From contig NZ_JOAP01000003.1 of the NCBI RefSeq assembly GCF_000720475.1, positions 1-64,000 on the forward strand: a stretch of DNA of 64,000 bases, given 5' to 3'. Shown here piece by piece: positions 43,645-52,710 of the stretch. Numbering within the stretch: the stretch's first letter is position 1; every line of letters begins with the position of its first letter. A program made the position numbers and the translations under genes. This DNA is from Streptomyces aureocirculatus. GTDB lineage: Bacteria; Actinomycetota; Actinomycetes; Streptomycetales; Streptomycetaceae. The notes beneath the pieces are model-generated. The model did not search any database and was not told the origin of the DNA. It saw only the letters and a program-made list of their open reading frames with translations.

Positions 43645-43677
43645 TCAGGGACAGCTCAGTGGCAGCTCAGTGGCAGC
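43645..43677. repeat. three 11-bp units spanning the NRPS stop codon
   Basis: On the minus strand the NRPS ends GCTGCCACTGA, followed by GCTGCCACTGA and GCTGTCCCTGA. Each 11-bp unit ends in TGA. The first unit contains the gene's own stop. Confidence 0.85.
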
Positions 43678-46600
43678 GGGCCAGGCGATCGAGGAGCCGC
43701 GCGCACGAAGCGGCGATACGCCGGATCCGGGACTCGTCGTCGACGTCGGCGCTGTACTGCCACTTCAGCCGTACGGTGACCGCGGCGCTCTCCGCCTTCG
43801 TTTCCGCCTTCGTTTCCGCCTCGGTCTCCGTCTCGGTCTCCTTCTCCCTCTCCGTCTCCGTCTCCGCGTAGATCTTGATGCGGTACGGCTGGGTGCGGTC
43901 GAGGGTCATCTCGGTGCCGACGTCGCCGTGGCGCGGCCGGAAGGGGCCCGCGGCCTCCAGTTCGCGCATGTGCGAGCCGAGGAAGTTCAGATAGACGTCC
44001 GGGGCGGGCAGCGCGGCGAGCCTGGCGCGTACGCCCGCGTCGTCGTGCAGGTGGCGCAGGGCTCCCCAGGTCTGCTCCAGGTCGCGGATCTCGGCGATCT
44101 GCGCCCGCAGCGCGGCGGCGGTCCCGGCACCCGTGGCGCCGGGTCCCGGCAGGGCGAGTACGTACGGCGTGATGCTGTTGAGCCAGCCCACCGCGTCGAA
44201 GTGGCCGGGCCCGCCGGTGAGGTCGGTCCTGCCGTGGCGGCACACCTCGACGGCGCCGCCGCGGGTGCCCGACTCCTCGGCGACGGCCGCCGCGACGGCC
44301 GAGATCAGCAGCTCCTCCTGGCGCGGGGCACTGATGCCCGCGGGCAGCGGGACCTCGGTGTCGAACGCCCTGATGTGGCTCAGGTGCATGCTGCCGTCAG
44401 GACGGTCGGCGGGCAGCGGGGCGCACTGCGACCAGGGCAGGGACTCCCAGCGGCGTACGAGGAACTCGTCGAGCGGGCCGTTGGCGAACCGGCGCAGTGT
44501 GCCCGCGTGCGCCGCCCAGGAGGACGCGGGGGCGGGCGGCACCGCCCCCTGCTCCGCGCCGGCGGCCGCCGCGTAGAGCGCTCCGAGGTCTCGGGCGATG
44601 ATCTTCAGGGACATGCCGTCGGCGATGAAGTGGTGGAACACGAGCAGCAGTTGGTGGCCGCCGCTCCCGGAGAAGTGGGCCGCACGCCAGACGGGTCCCT
44701 CGCGCAGGCTCAGCGACTGCTGGAGGAGGTCGGCCTCCTTCAGGAAGGCCCGCTCGACCGCGTCGACGTCATCGGTTTCGGGGAGTTCGTACCAGAACAG
44801 GGGCGCGCCCGTCGGCCGGTCCGTGACCGGTACGGGCGCCCCGGCGGGGCCGGTGAGCCGCAGGCGCAGCGCGGGGTGCCGCTCGGCCAGCGCGTCCAGG
44901 GCCTCACGGAGCGCGTCCCGGTCCACGGTGTCCGCTACGTCCAGGAGCAGCGAGACGTTGTAGTGGTCGGCGTCCCGGTAGTCCCACTCCAGGAAGCGGA
45001 GCTGGGCCGGGGACAGCGCCGTCGGCAACTCGGCGGTGGCCGCCGGAGCGGCGGAGGGGGCGGGGCCGCGTGCCCCGACCGTGTCCGCGAGCTCGCCGAA
45101 GGTCCGCGTGCCGTACAGGTCGGCGACGCGCAACTGGATGCCGAGGTCCCGTGCCCTGATGGTCATCTCCATCGCGCTGAGGCTGTCCCCGCCGAGCGCG
45201 AAGAAGTTGTCCGCGGCGGTGACGTCGGCGACACCGAGGACGTCGCGCCACACCCCGGCGAGACTTTCCGCCCCCGCGGACCGGGGCCGCGCCGCCGCAC
45301 GCAGCGCACGGCGGTCGGTCTTGCCGTTGGGGCTGAGCGGTATCTCGGGGACGGCGACGATGCGGTGGGGCAGGGCGTGGGCGGGCAGGTGCCGGGCGAG
45401 GTGGGCACGCAGATCGGCGGTATCACCCGCCACGCCTCCCACGCCCTCGGCGCCCTGCGCGCCCGCCACGCCTCCCACGCCCTCGGCGCCCTGCGCGCCC
45501 GCCGCGCCTCCCGCGCCCTCGGCGCCCTGCGCGCCTCCCGCGCCCACCGCGCCTTCCGCACCCACCGTGCCTCCCGCGCCCTGCGCGCCCACCGCCCCCA
45601 CCGCAAGTACGACATAAGCCACGAGCCGCAGCGCATGATGCCCCCGCTCCGCGACGACGGCGGCGGCGCGGACCGACGGGTGTCGCAGCAGCCACCCCTC
45701 CACCTCGCCCGGTTCGACCCGGTGCCCCCGGATCTTGACCTGGTCGTCGGCGCGCCCCTCGTAGGCGATGCGGCCGTCGGGCAGCCTGCGGCCCAGGTCG
45801 CCCGTGCGGTAAAGGCGCTCGCCGGGGCGGAACGGGTCGGGCAGGAAGCGCCCGGCAGTCAGCTCGGGACGGTCGAGGTAGCCGAGGGCGAGGCCGGGAC
45901 CGCCGAGGTGGATCTCGCCGGTCTCGCCGTCGGCACAGCGCGCGCCGTCGCGCAGGATCTCGACGACCGTGTGCGGCACGGGTCGGCCGATGGTGATGTC
46001 GGCGCCCGGTGCCTGTCCGGGTACGGAGGTGGCGGCGCCCGGTATCTGTCCCGGTACGGAAGTGGCGGCGCCCGGCCCGCCGGATGTGGGCACCCGCTCG
46101 TACAGGGAGAAGATCGACGTCTCGGTGGGGCCGTAGATGTTCCACAGCGCGGCCGCGGGCGCGAGTGCCTCCGCGAGGGCGGGCGACAGGCTCTCGCCGC
46201 CCGAGACGATGCTGACACCGCGCGGCGGCCGCCAGCCGAACGCGGTGAGCGCGGCGAACATCGAAGGCGTGCCCATCACGAACGAGGCCCGACGCGCGTC
46301 GAGCGCCGCTTCGAGCAGTTCGGGGTCGCGGGCCACGGCCCGGTCGAGCAGATGCACCGTACCCCCGCTGATCAGCGGGAGCAGCAGCTCCAGTTGGGCG
46401 AAGTCGAAGGAGAACGCGGCCATGGCGAGCACCGAGTCGTCCTCGGTGAAACCGAACGCGTCCCTGCTGTGCCGCAGGATGTCGACGATGCCGCGGTGGG
46501 CGAGCACGGCGCCCTTGGGGGTGCCGGTGGAGCCGGACGTGTAGATGACGAAGGCCGGTTGGTCCGGCGAACAGGCCACCGACGTGAGCCCAGTGGAAGC

Positions 46601-49138
46601 CACCGGCGCGCTCCCCGGGGAAGCCACCGGCGTGAGGCCCGTGGAGACCACCGGCGTGAGCCCCGCGGCCTCCCCGCTGGGCGCACCCGGCTCGTCGACG
46701 TGCACGAGCCGCGTCCCGTCCCCGTACGGAGGCTCCGGCAGGGTCCTGCGGGTGAGGACGGCCGCGGGCCGGGCGTCCTCGATCATGAAGCGCAGCCGGT
46801 CGGCCGGGTACTCGGGGTCCAGTGGCAGGTACGCGCATCCGGCGCGCAACGCGGCGAGCAGCCCGGCCACGAGGTCACGCGTACGGTCCAGATGGATGCC
46901 GACCCGGTCACCGGGACACACCCCGGCCCGACCCAGCAGCACGCTCAACTCGTCGGCACGGGCGAGCAGTTCGGCGTACGTCCAGGAGCCCGTGGTGTCC
47001 TGGACGGCGATCCGCTCGGGCGCGCGGGCCGCCCGGTCCGCGACGAGGCCGTGCACGGTCTCCGAATCAGGCGCCTCGGGAATCCCAGGCAGAATCTCAG
47101 GCTGAATCTCAAGCAAAATCTCACGCACCCCGAATGCCTCCTGGAACAACGCCAGTTCCGCCTCGACGCACTCCACGATGGTCGTGCTCCGCTTGAACCC
47201 GTGCCGTTCGCCGTCGAAGACCAGGTGCCGGTACGGTGCCGCCTCCGGCCGTACCCCCGCCAGGAACCGCTCGGCCTGCGCGGGCGGGCAGATCGGGTCG
47301 GCGCTGCCCTGGAGCAGCAGGAACGGCACGGCGACACGGTCGGCGGCGTGGGCGGGCGAGCGCGTCAGATAGTCGCTCTCGGCCTCGGGCCAGGGTCCGA
47401 CGAGGGTGTCGAGGTAGAACGCCTCGAAGCCGTGGTTCTGGGTGTTCCGCCAGGTCACCGGGTCCAGTACGGGGTAGTGCAGCGCCGCGCAGCGGTAGGT
47501 GTCGAGGGTGGTCAGGGAGACGGCGGCGGTCCAGCCGCCGGCGCTCGCCCCGCGGATGGCGAGCCGGTCGGGGTCGGCTGCGCCCTCCGCCGCGAGCGCC
47601 TCGGCGACCAGGGCGCAGTCCGCGACGTCGGCGATGCCCCAGGCGTGCCGGAGGCGTTCGCGGTACTGCCTGCCGTACCCCGTCGAACCGCTGTAGTTGA
47701 CGCCGACGACGCCTATCCCGCGGCTGGTGAGGAACGCGGTCCGCAGGTCGTACGCCATGGGGAAGCGGCTGGTGGGGCCGCTGTGGGCGAAGACCACGTA
47801 GGGCGGCCGTTCCCCGGGCGGCCCGGTGAAGGCGGGGTTGCGCGGCGGGAGGACGACGGCGTGCACCGGGCGGCCGTCACTCCCGTGGAAGGTGCGGGCC
47901 TCGGGCACCGGGAGCAGATCCGCGGGTACGGTCGCGCGCGGCTGCGACAACGTCGTGCACGTACCGTCCGAGGTGTCGACGCACACGGCCGTGAAGTCGC
48001 GGTCCGCCCGCGCGCCGATCGCGACCAGCCGGTGGCCCTGGCTCACGAGCAGGGGCTCGTACTCGGTGAACGGGCAGGGCAGTGCGGTGAGTTCCCCGGT
48101 GGCGGGGTCGAGTACCGAAAGGGACATGGAGTGGGTGCCGTGCAAGACGGCGAGCCGCCCCCCGGGCAGCGGTGCGCACCAGGTGAGCCCGATCTTGGTG
48201 AGCGCCCCGGCGAACTCCTCCGCACGCGGGCACACCGCGACCACCCGCGGGGAGCCACCGCCGAGGTCGGCGCGGTGCACGCCGAGTTCAGCCCGGCGCA
48301 CGTTGAGTTCGGCCCGGTGCACGCCGAGTTCGGCGCGGTGCACGTTCCACCAGCCGGAGCGGTCGGTGATCACATAGAGGCCGCCGTCGTCGGTCCACTC
48401 GACCTGGGCGACGGACTCCCCGGGCCCGCCCGCGACGACGCGGGCCGCGGTCAGGGTGCCGTCGTCGCGGATCTCGGCGACACAGGCCTCGCTCGCGTCC
48501 CACGGCATGTCGGGGTGGTCCCAGCCGATCCAGGCGACGTGCCGCCCGTCCGGCGCGATGCGCGGCCCCGTGAGGAAGTCGTGCCCGGAAGCCAGTGTGC
48601 GCACGAGCGCGCCGTCCCCGGCGGCCGATCCGTCCAGCGGCACCGCCACCAGTTCCCGTACGGGAACACCTCCCGGAGCGGTCTGCTCCCGTACGCACCA
48701 GACCTCGGCCGGTACCGCCCCGGCGGCAGCGGGCAGCACCGGGTCGACGAAGGCCGGCCCGGCGCCGGGTGCGCACGCGGGCGTGAGGGGCCGGGGCGCG
48801 GCGCCGGGGGTGGCCGGGTCGTGGCGGTAGAGCCGCTGGTCGTCGGCGTGCACGAAGACGATCAGCGGGCCGTCCCCGGTGGCCGCGCCCGCCCAGGCCC
48901 GGCCGCCGTACTCCATGACCCTGCTGCGCACGTTCCACGGCGCGGGCAGGGCGCTGTGCGCGCCGCCGCCGGGATCGGCGCGCATGAGCGTCGTACGCCC
49001 GCCCTCCTGGGGCAGCCGCTCCGACCACCAGATCTCGTCGCCGACGAACCCGGGCCAGTTGGGGTGACTGTCCGTCGCCGCGACGTCAGCCGCCGAAACG
49101 GGTGAATTCCATGCCCCGTAGGGAGCGGCCTTGCTCAT
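43667..49138 (-). CDS. S9 prolyl-oligopeptidase fused to NRPS module (A-PCP-C/E-like)
   Basis: This 1823-residue fusion combines two enzymes. Residues 1-400 form a seven-bladed propeller-like region and about 400-660 an S9 alpha/beta hydrolase: nucleophile Ser near 532 in GASAGGWTAAV, Asp in GSADPICPP, His in DGERHGFKR. Residues 690-1240 are an adenylation domain (YTSGSTGTPKG near 869, YGPTETSIFS, NGKTDR). The pocket code, aligned by eye to GrsA, is roughly D-F-L-G-I-S-I-I-F, with no close known match I recall. A carrier domain follows (LGGDSLSA, pantetheine Ser near 1315), then a condensation-superfamily domain (HHFIADG near 1503) that looks more like an epimerisation domain (HYNVSLLLDV, VGWLNSITPY, NFLGS). 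Gly/Ala repeat insertions occupy the A subdomain, and TETE repeats lie near the end. No thioesterase is present; the S9 domain might release or trim the peptide. Confidence 0.85.
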   Translation of the reverse strand: MSKAAPYGAWNSPVSAADVAATDSHPNWPGFVGDEIWWSERLPQEGGRTTLMRADPGGGAHSALPAPWNVRSRVMEYGGRAWAGAATGDGPLIVFVHADDQRLYRHDPATPGAAPRPLTPACAPGAGPAFVDPVLPAAAGAVPAEVWCVREQTAPGGVPVRELVAVPLDGSAAGDGALVRTLASGHDFLTGPRIAPDGRHVAWIGWDHPDMPWDASEACVAEIRDDGTLTAARVVAGGPGESVAQVEWTDDGGLYVITDRSGWWNVHRAELGVHRAELNVRRAELGVHRADLGGGSPRVVAVCPRAEEFAGALTKIGLTWCAPLPGGRLAVLHGTHSMSLSVLDPATGELTALPCPFTEYEPLLVSQGHRLVAIGARADRDFTAVCVDTSDGTCTTLSQPRATVPADLLPVPEARTFHGSDGRPVHAVVLPPRNPAFTGPPGERPPYVVFAHSGPTSRFPMAYDLRTAFLTSRGIGVVGVNYSGSTGYGRQYRERLRHAWGIADVADCALVAEALAAEGAADPDRLAIRGASAGGWTAAVSLTTLDTYRCAALHYPVLDPVTWRNTQNHGFEAFYLDTLVGPWPEAESDYLTRSPAHAADRVAVPFLLLQGSADPICPPAQAERFLAGVRPEAAPYRHLVFDGERHGFKRSTTIVECVEAELALFQEAFGVREILLEIQPEILPGIPEAPDSETVHGLVADRAARAPERIAVQDTTGSWTYAELLARADELSVLLGRAGVCPGDRVGIHLDRTRDLVAGLLAALRAGCAYLPLDPEYPADRLRFMIEDARPAAVLTRRTLPEPPYGDGTRLVHVDEPGAPSGEAAGLTPVVSTGLTPVASPGSAPVASTGLTSVACSPDQPAFVIYTSGSTGTPKGAVLAHRGIVDILRHSRDAFGFTEDDSVLAMAAFSFDFAQLELLLPLISGGTVHLLDRAVARDPELLEAALDARRASFVMGTPSMFAALTAFGWRPPRGVSIVSGGESLSPALAEALAPAAALWNIYGPTETSIFSLYERVPTSGGPGAATSVPGQIPGAATSVPGQAPGADITIGRPVPHTVVEILRDGARCADGETGEIHLGGPGLALGYLDRPELTAGRFLPDPFRPGERLYRTGDLGRRLPDGRIAYEGRADDQVKIRGHRVEPGEVEGWLLRHPSVRAAAVVAERGHHALRLVAYVVLAVGAVGAQGAGGTVGAEGAVGAGGAQGAEGAGGAAGAQGAEGVGGVAGAQGAEGVGGVAGDTADLRAHLARHLPAHALPHRIVAVPEIPLSPNGKTDRRALRAAARPRSAGAESLAGVWRDVLGVADVTAADNFFALGGDSLSAMEMTIRARDLGIQLRVADLYGTRTFGELADTVGARGPAPSAAPAATAELPTALSPAQLRFLEWDYRDADHYNVSLLLDVADTVDRDALREALDALAERHPALRLRLTGPAGAPVPVTDRPTGAPLFWYELPETDDVDAVERAFLKEADLLQQSLSLREGPVWRAAHFSGSGGHQLLLVFHHFIADGMSLKIIARDLGALYAAAAGAEQGAVPPAPASSWAAHAGTLRRFANGPLDEFLVRRWESLPWSQCAPLPADRPDGSMHLSHIRAFDTEVPLPAGISAPRQEELLISAVAAAVAEESGTRGGAVEVCRHGRTDLTGGPGHFDAVGWLNSITPYVLALPGPGATGAGTAAALRAQIAEIRDLEQTWGALRHLHDDAGVRARLAALPAPDVYLNFLGSHMRELEAAGPFRPRHGDVGTEMTLDRTQPYRIKIYAETETEREKETETETEAETKAETKAESAAVTVRLKWQYSADVDDESRIRRIAASCARLLDRLARCH

Positions 49139-49165
49139 GACTGCTTCCTTCCGCTTCCTGCCGCG

Positions 49166-50368
49166 TCAGTGCACGGCGCGGAGCGCCCTCAGCACCAGCG
49201 ATTCGTCGAGTCGTACGGGGTTGTTGGCGGCCCGTGCCGTGGAGCCGAGGCCCGCGGCGACGTAGTCCGGCAGCTCCCGGTCGGTCAGGCCGTAGTCGGA
49301 GAGCCGTGGCGACCAGGCCGACTGCGCGAGCAGCTCGCCGAGCCTGCCGGGTACGTCGACGGGGTCGAGGCCGAAGGCTGCGGCCACCGCGTCGAGCTGG
49401 GCCCTGACGTGGGCCCGGCCCCTGTCGTCCTCGCAGTGGGTGCCGTACCGCTCGGTGTTGTAGGCGTACAGCCACTGGAGGTTGAGCAGACAGGCCACGC
49501 CGTGCGGGACGCCGTAGCGGCTGGTGAGGCGGTAGGCGAAGGCGTGCGCCGCGGTGGTGCGGGTGACGTTGATGGCGCGGCCCGCGTCGATGGCCGCGCG
49601 GGCCAGTTGCTCCCGTACGGCGGGCGACGTGTCCTTGACGCCGTCGCCGAGCGGGCCGGTGAGGGCGCCGAGGGCACGCAGCGCGTCGGCCCGCGAGCCC
49701 TCCTGCGAACGGCGGGCCCACAGCGACTCGACGGCGTGGCACAGCGCGTCCATGGCGCAGCTCGTGGTGACCTCCGCCGGGCAGGTCGCGGTCAGCTCCG
49801 GGTCCACGACGGAGCGGGTCGCCGCGGCCGTCGGGTGGTCGAAGGAGAACTTGTGCTCCCCGTCGAAGACCGTCGCGAACTGCGTCACCTCGCTGCCCGT
49901 ACCGCTGGTGGTGGGGACGAGGACGAGGTCCCCGGCCACCGGCAGCGGGGCCGCGCCCGTGCCCAGGCAGGCGCGGGCGGCGGCGCCGTCGGCGGGCAGG
50001 GCGCGCACCATCTTGGCCACGTCCATGGCGCTGCCACCGCCGAGCCCCACGACGAGGTCGGGGCCGACGCGGTCGCGCAGGGCGCAGCCCGCCAGGACGT
50101 CGTCGAGCGCCGGGTTGGGCCGGAAGCCGGAGAACAGATGGTGGCGCGGGGACTCCAGCCAGTGCCCGAAGCCCGCCCGCCGCAGGCCGCCCTCGGTGGC
50201 CACGACCAGGACGCGGCGCGCGCCGTAGGAGTCGACCATGGCGTCGAGGCGCCGCACCGCGCCCGCCCCGAACACCACCTCGACACCACTGTGCCTGCCC
50301 GGTACGCCGTGCCCGTCGTGTCCGTCGTGTCCACCGAGCCCGCCGTGCCCTCCGGAGTCAGCCGCCAC
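49166..50368 (-). CDS. iron-containing alcohol dehydrogenase, probable phosphonoacetaldehyde reductase
   Basis: This 400-residue Fe-ADH likely reduces phosphonoacetaldehyde to 2-hydroxyethylphosphonate. GGGSAMDVAK and TTSGTGSEVT are the NAD and metal-site landmarks, CAMDALCHAVES carries metal ligands, and AHAFAYRLTSRYGVPHGVAC holds the last His ligands. It resembles the PhpC branch of Fe-ADH known in phosphonate clusters. Its GTG at 50368 lies 11 bases inside the Ppd gene with GAGGAG eight bases upstream. The first 25 residues are Gly/His-rich (GGHDGHDGHG). Confidence 0.88.
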   Translation of the reverse strand: MAADSGGHGGLGGHDGHDGHGVPGRHSGVEVVFGAGAVRRLDAMVDSYGARRVLVVATEGGLRRAGFGHWLESPRHHLFSGFRPNPALDDVLAGCALRDRVGPDLVVGLGGGSAMDVAKMVRALPADGAAARACLGTGAAPLPVAGDLVLVPTTSGTGSEVTQFATVFDGEHKFSFDHPTAAATRSVVDPELTATCPAEVTTSCAMDALCHAVESLWARRSQEGSRADALRALGALTGPLGDGVKDTSPAVREQLARAAIDAGRAINVTRTTAAHAFAYRLTSRYGVPHGVACLLNLQWLYAYNTERYGTHCEDDRGRAHVRAQLDAVAAAFGLDPVDVPGRLGELLAQSAWSPRLSDYGLTDRELPDYVAAGLGSTARAANNPVRLDESLVLRALRAVH

Positions 50369-51587
50369 CGGAGTGCTCCTCGCCCCGCAGCCGGGACCCA
50401 CCCCGAGGCCGGGACTCACCCCCAGGCCGGGACTCACCCCCAGGCCGGGACTCGCCCCGCAGCCGTGCCGCGAAGCCCTCGCGGATATCGGTCGTGGTCA
50501 TGGCGGCCGTGGCCCGGGAGAAGGCGGAGGCCCCGGCCTTGGCGACGGGGACGACGATCAGGTGCGGCCCGCCGCCGCCGAGCGCCGTGGTGAGGGCCTC
50601 GGTCACCTCGTCCACGGAGTCGCAGACCCGTGCCGAGGCGTAGCCGGCGCCCTCGGCGACGGTGGCGAACCTCGTGGTGTGCGCGGTGGTGGCCTGGCCG
50701 CCGGTGGACTCGTACGAGCCGTTGTCGAAGATGACGTGGACGTAGTGGTCCGGTGCCGCGGCGCCGACCGACGACAGCGTGCCCAGGTGCATGATGGCGG
50801 CGCCGTCGCCGTCGAGGACCACGACCGGCGTACCCGGTTCGCGCAGGGCGACGCCCAGGCCGAACGCGGCGGCGTGCCCCATCGAGCCCTGCATGTAGAA
50901 GTGGCTCTTGGAGCCGGTGACGCCGAACAGCTCGCGGGAGGTGTAGCCGGTGGTGGAGACCACCGCGGCGCCTTCCAGGAGGTGCTCGATCGCGCGCAGC
51001 ACCTCGACCCGGCCGAGCCCCGGCTCACGGGGGGCGGCAGCAGCCTCGGCGGGCTTCTCGCCGTCCTTGCCCCCTGCTCCGGCGGCCTTCTCGATGGCCC
51101 CCTTCTGGGTCAGGACGAACACGGTGCGCCCGGCGGCCAGTTCGGTCTCCGCGTGGTCGAGCACGTCCGCGAAGTCCTCGGCGGTGGCGGTCGCCGGGAC
51201 GGTCAGGTGCGGTACGTCCAGCGCGTCGAGGAGCTTGTGCGTGGACGTACCCATGATCTCGTGCTGGGGCTCGTCCTGGCTGGGGTCGGGCCAGCCGCGC
51301 AGGCTCATGAAGACCAGGACCGGGATCCCGTACGTCTCGGTGAGCGAGGCCAGCGGGTTGACGAGGTTGCCGAGCCCCGAGTTCTGGGCGATGACCGCGG
51401 CGCGGTGCCCGGCGACGGCGGCGCCCGCGGCGGCGGCGAGGGCCGCGCCCTCGTTCGCGGCCGGGAGGTAGACGCCGTCTCGGGTCAGCCGCTCGATCGG
51501 GCCGCTGAAGTAGGAGCAGGGGACGCCGGCGACGAAGTCGAAACCGCGGTCCGCGAGCGCCGTGCAGAAGTCGTCGTTGGATATCAC
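50358..51587 (-). CDS. ppd: phosphonopyruvate decarboxylase
   Basis: This thiamine-diphosphate enzyme decarboxylates phosphonopyruvate to phosphonoacetaldehyde, the irreversible step that pulls the unfavourable PEP-mutase reaction. The 409 residues show FVAGVPCSYFSGPIERL, AQNSGLGNLVNPLASL, SLRGWPDPSQDEPQHEIMG and the cofactor motif DGDGAAIMHLG followed by DNGSYESTGGQ. The C-terminal 30 residues are repeats of GESRPG. The GTG start overlaps the PEP mutase stop as GTGA. Overlaps continue into the reductase gene, giving a pepM-ppd-reductase unit. Confidence 0.93.
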   Translation of the reverse strand: MISNDDFCTALADRGFDFVAGVPCSYFSGPIERLTRDGVYLPAANEGAALAAAAGAAVAGHRAAVIAQNSGLGNLVNPLASLTETYGIPVLVFMSLRGWPDPSQDEPQHEIMGTSTHKLLDALDVPHLTVPATATAEDFADVLDHAETELAAGRTVFVLTQKGAIEKAAGAGGKDGEKPAEAAAAPREPGLGRVEVLRAIEHLLEGAAVVSTTGYTSRELFGVTGSKSHFYMQGSMGHAAAFGLGVALREPGTPVVVLDGDGAAIMHLGTLSSVGAAAPDHYVHVIFDNGSYESTGGQATTAHTTRFATVAEGAGYASARVCDSVDEVTEALTTALGGGGPHLIVVPVAKAGASAFSRATAAMTTTDIREGFAARLRGESRPGGESRPGGESRPRGGSRLRGEEHSGGG

Positions 51588-52441
51588 GCTTCCAGGGCCA
51601 GCCAATCCTGAAGTCGCTGTAGGGCGAACACGTCGGACACGGGGGCGATCTCGGACTCGACGCCGAGGGACGTGCCGTCCCGGTAGATGGTGCCGAAGGT
51701 GGTGCGCAGGGCCTGGACGGTGGCGCGCAGGCCCTGGTTGGCGTAGATCACGACGGAGACGCCGTGTTTGGTCGCCTCCGCGGCGGACCACTGCGGGTAG
51801 GTGGTCGGCACGATGACGACGGGCTTGCGGCCGTCCCAACCGTCGAGGAACTCGACGATCTCGCCCTCGTCCTTCTTCTTGGAGTGGATCAGGATCGCGT
51901 CGGCGCCCGCGTCGGCGTACGCCGTGCAGCGCTTGAGTGCCTCCTCGACGCCGAGGCCGTCGATGAGGGCCTCGGTGCGTGCGATGACGTAGAAGTCCTC
52001 GCCGCGCTGGGCGTTCTTGGCCGTCTCGATCTTCTGCGCGAAGTCGGTGAGCGGCAGCAGGGTCTGTGCGACCTCCGCGAAGCTGTTCACCTTCGGGTAC
52101 AGCTTGTCCTCGATGGCCACGGCGGTGATGCCGGCGGCCTCGTACTCGTGGACCATGTGCGCGACGTTCAGGTTGTTGCCGTAGCCGGTGTCCACGTCGG
52201 CGACGACAGGGATGTCGATCGCCTTCTGCATGTTGGCGGCGGCGGCCAGGTACTCGGTCATCGTCAGGACGCTGGCGTCCGGCAGGCAGCGCGAGGCGGA
52301 GACCTCCAGGCTCGATGACCAGACCGCCTGGAAACCGGCCTGCTGGGCGAGCGTCGCGCCCATCGCGTCGTGTGCGCCCGCGACCCGTACCAGGTCGCCT
52401 TGGGACATGACTTCACGGAAGGAGGCCCGATGAGAGGTCAA
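51584..52441 (-). CDS. pepM: phosphoenolpyruvate mutase
   Basis: This enzyme converts PEP to phosphonopyruvate and makes the C-P bond, the defining step of phosphonate biosynthesis. With the TTG at 52441 (AAAGGAG eight bases upstream) it has 285 residues in the isocitrate-lyase/PEP-mutase fold. The diagnostic EDK-X5-NS motif is present (Glu111, Asp112, Lys113, Asn119, Ser120), and DVDTGYGN (82-89) supplies metal-binding acids. The CxxxK/H pattern typical of isocitrate lyases is absent. It is first of the pepM-ppd-reductase set. Confidence 0.95.
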   Translation of the reverse strand: MTSHRASFREVMSQGDLVRVAGAHDAMGATLAQQAGFQAVWSSSLEVSASRCLPDASVLTMTEYLAAAANMQKAIDIPVVADVDTGYGNNLNVAHMVHEYEAAGITAVAIEDKLYPKVNSFAEVAQTLLPLTDFAQKIETAKNAQRGEDFYVIARTEALIDGLGVEEALKRCTAYADAGADAILIHSKKKDEGEIVEFLDGWDGRKPVVIVPTTYPQWSAAEATKHGVSVVIYANQGLRATVQALRTTFGTIYRDGTSLGVESEIAPVSDVFALQRLQDWLALEA

Positions 52442-52622
52442 GGTTGCTGCTCCTTTGGGTCTCGCCGGAGGCACGGTCGTACGACCGTTTCCCGACGGCG
52501 GTTGGAAGGTGCGTTACGGCACACGGATGTGCGGCGGTGAACGGCGAAGAAGCGAGCGGACGGCAGGGGGCCGCCGCCGTGGTGCCCCGGCGGCGACGGT
52601 GGACCAGGAGATGTCGGACGTC

Positions 52623-52710
52623 GGACGTCGGGTCAGGAGACGCCGGACGTCGGACCTGGAGACGGTGGACGTCGGACCAGGAGGCGTCGGACGTCGGGTC
52701 AGGAGACGTC
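52623..52710. repeat. 22-bp repeats including the dioxygenase stop codon
   Basis: Four units of 22 bp begin at 52623, 52645, 52667 and 52689, sharing GGACGTCGG then GGAG and CG. The last lies over the minus-strand dioxygenase end (GACGTC-TCC-TGA). The rest of the 52442-52698 gap holds the pepM leader; no gene is seen. Confidence 0.85.

Noticed and set aside
43670..49105. An 1811-codon open frame opposite the NRPS gene
   Set aside because: It mirrors the NRPS frame codon for codon and has no recognisable domain; high-GC genes leave the opposite frame open.
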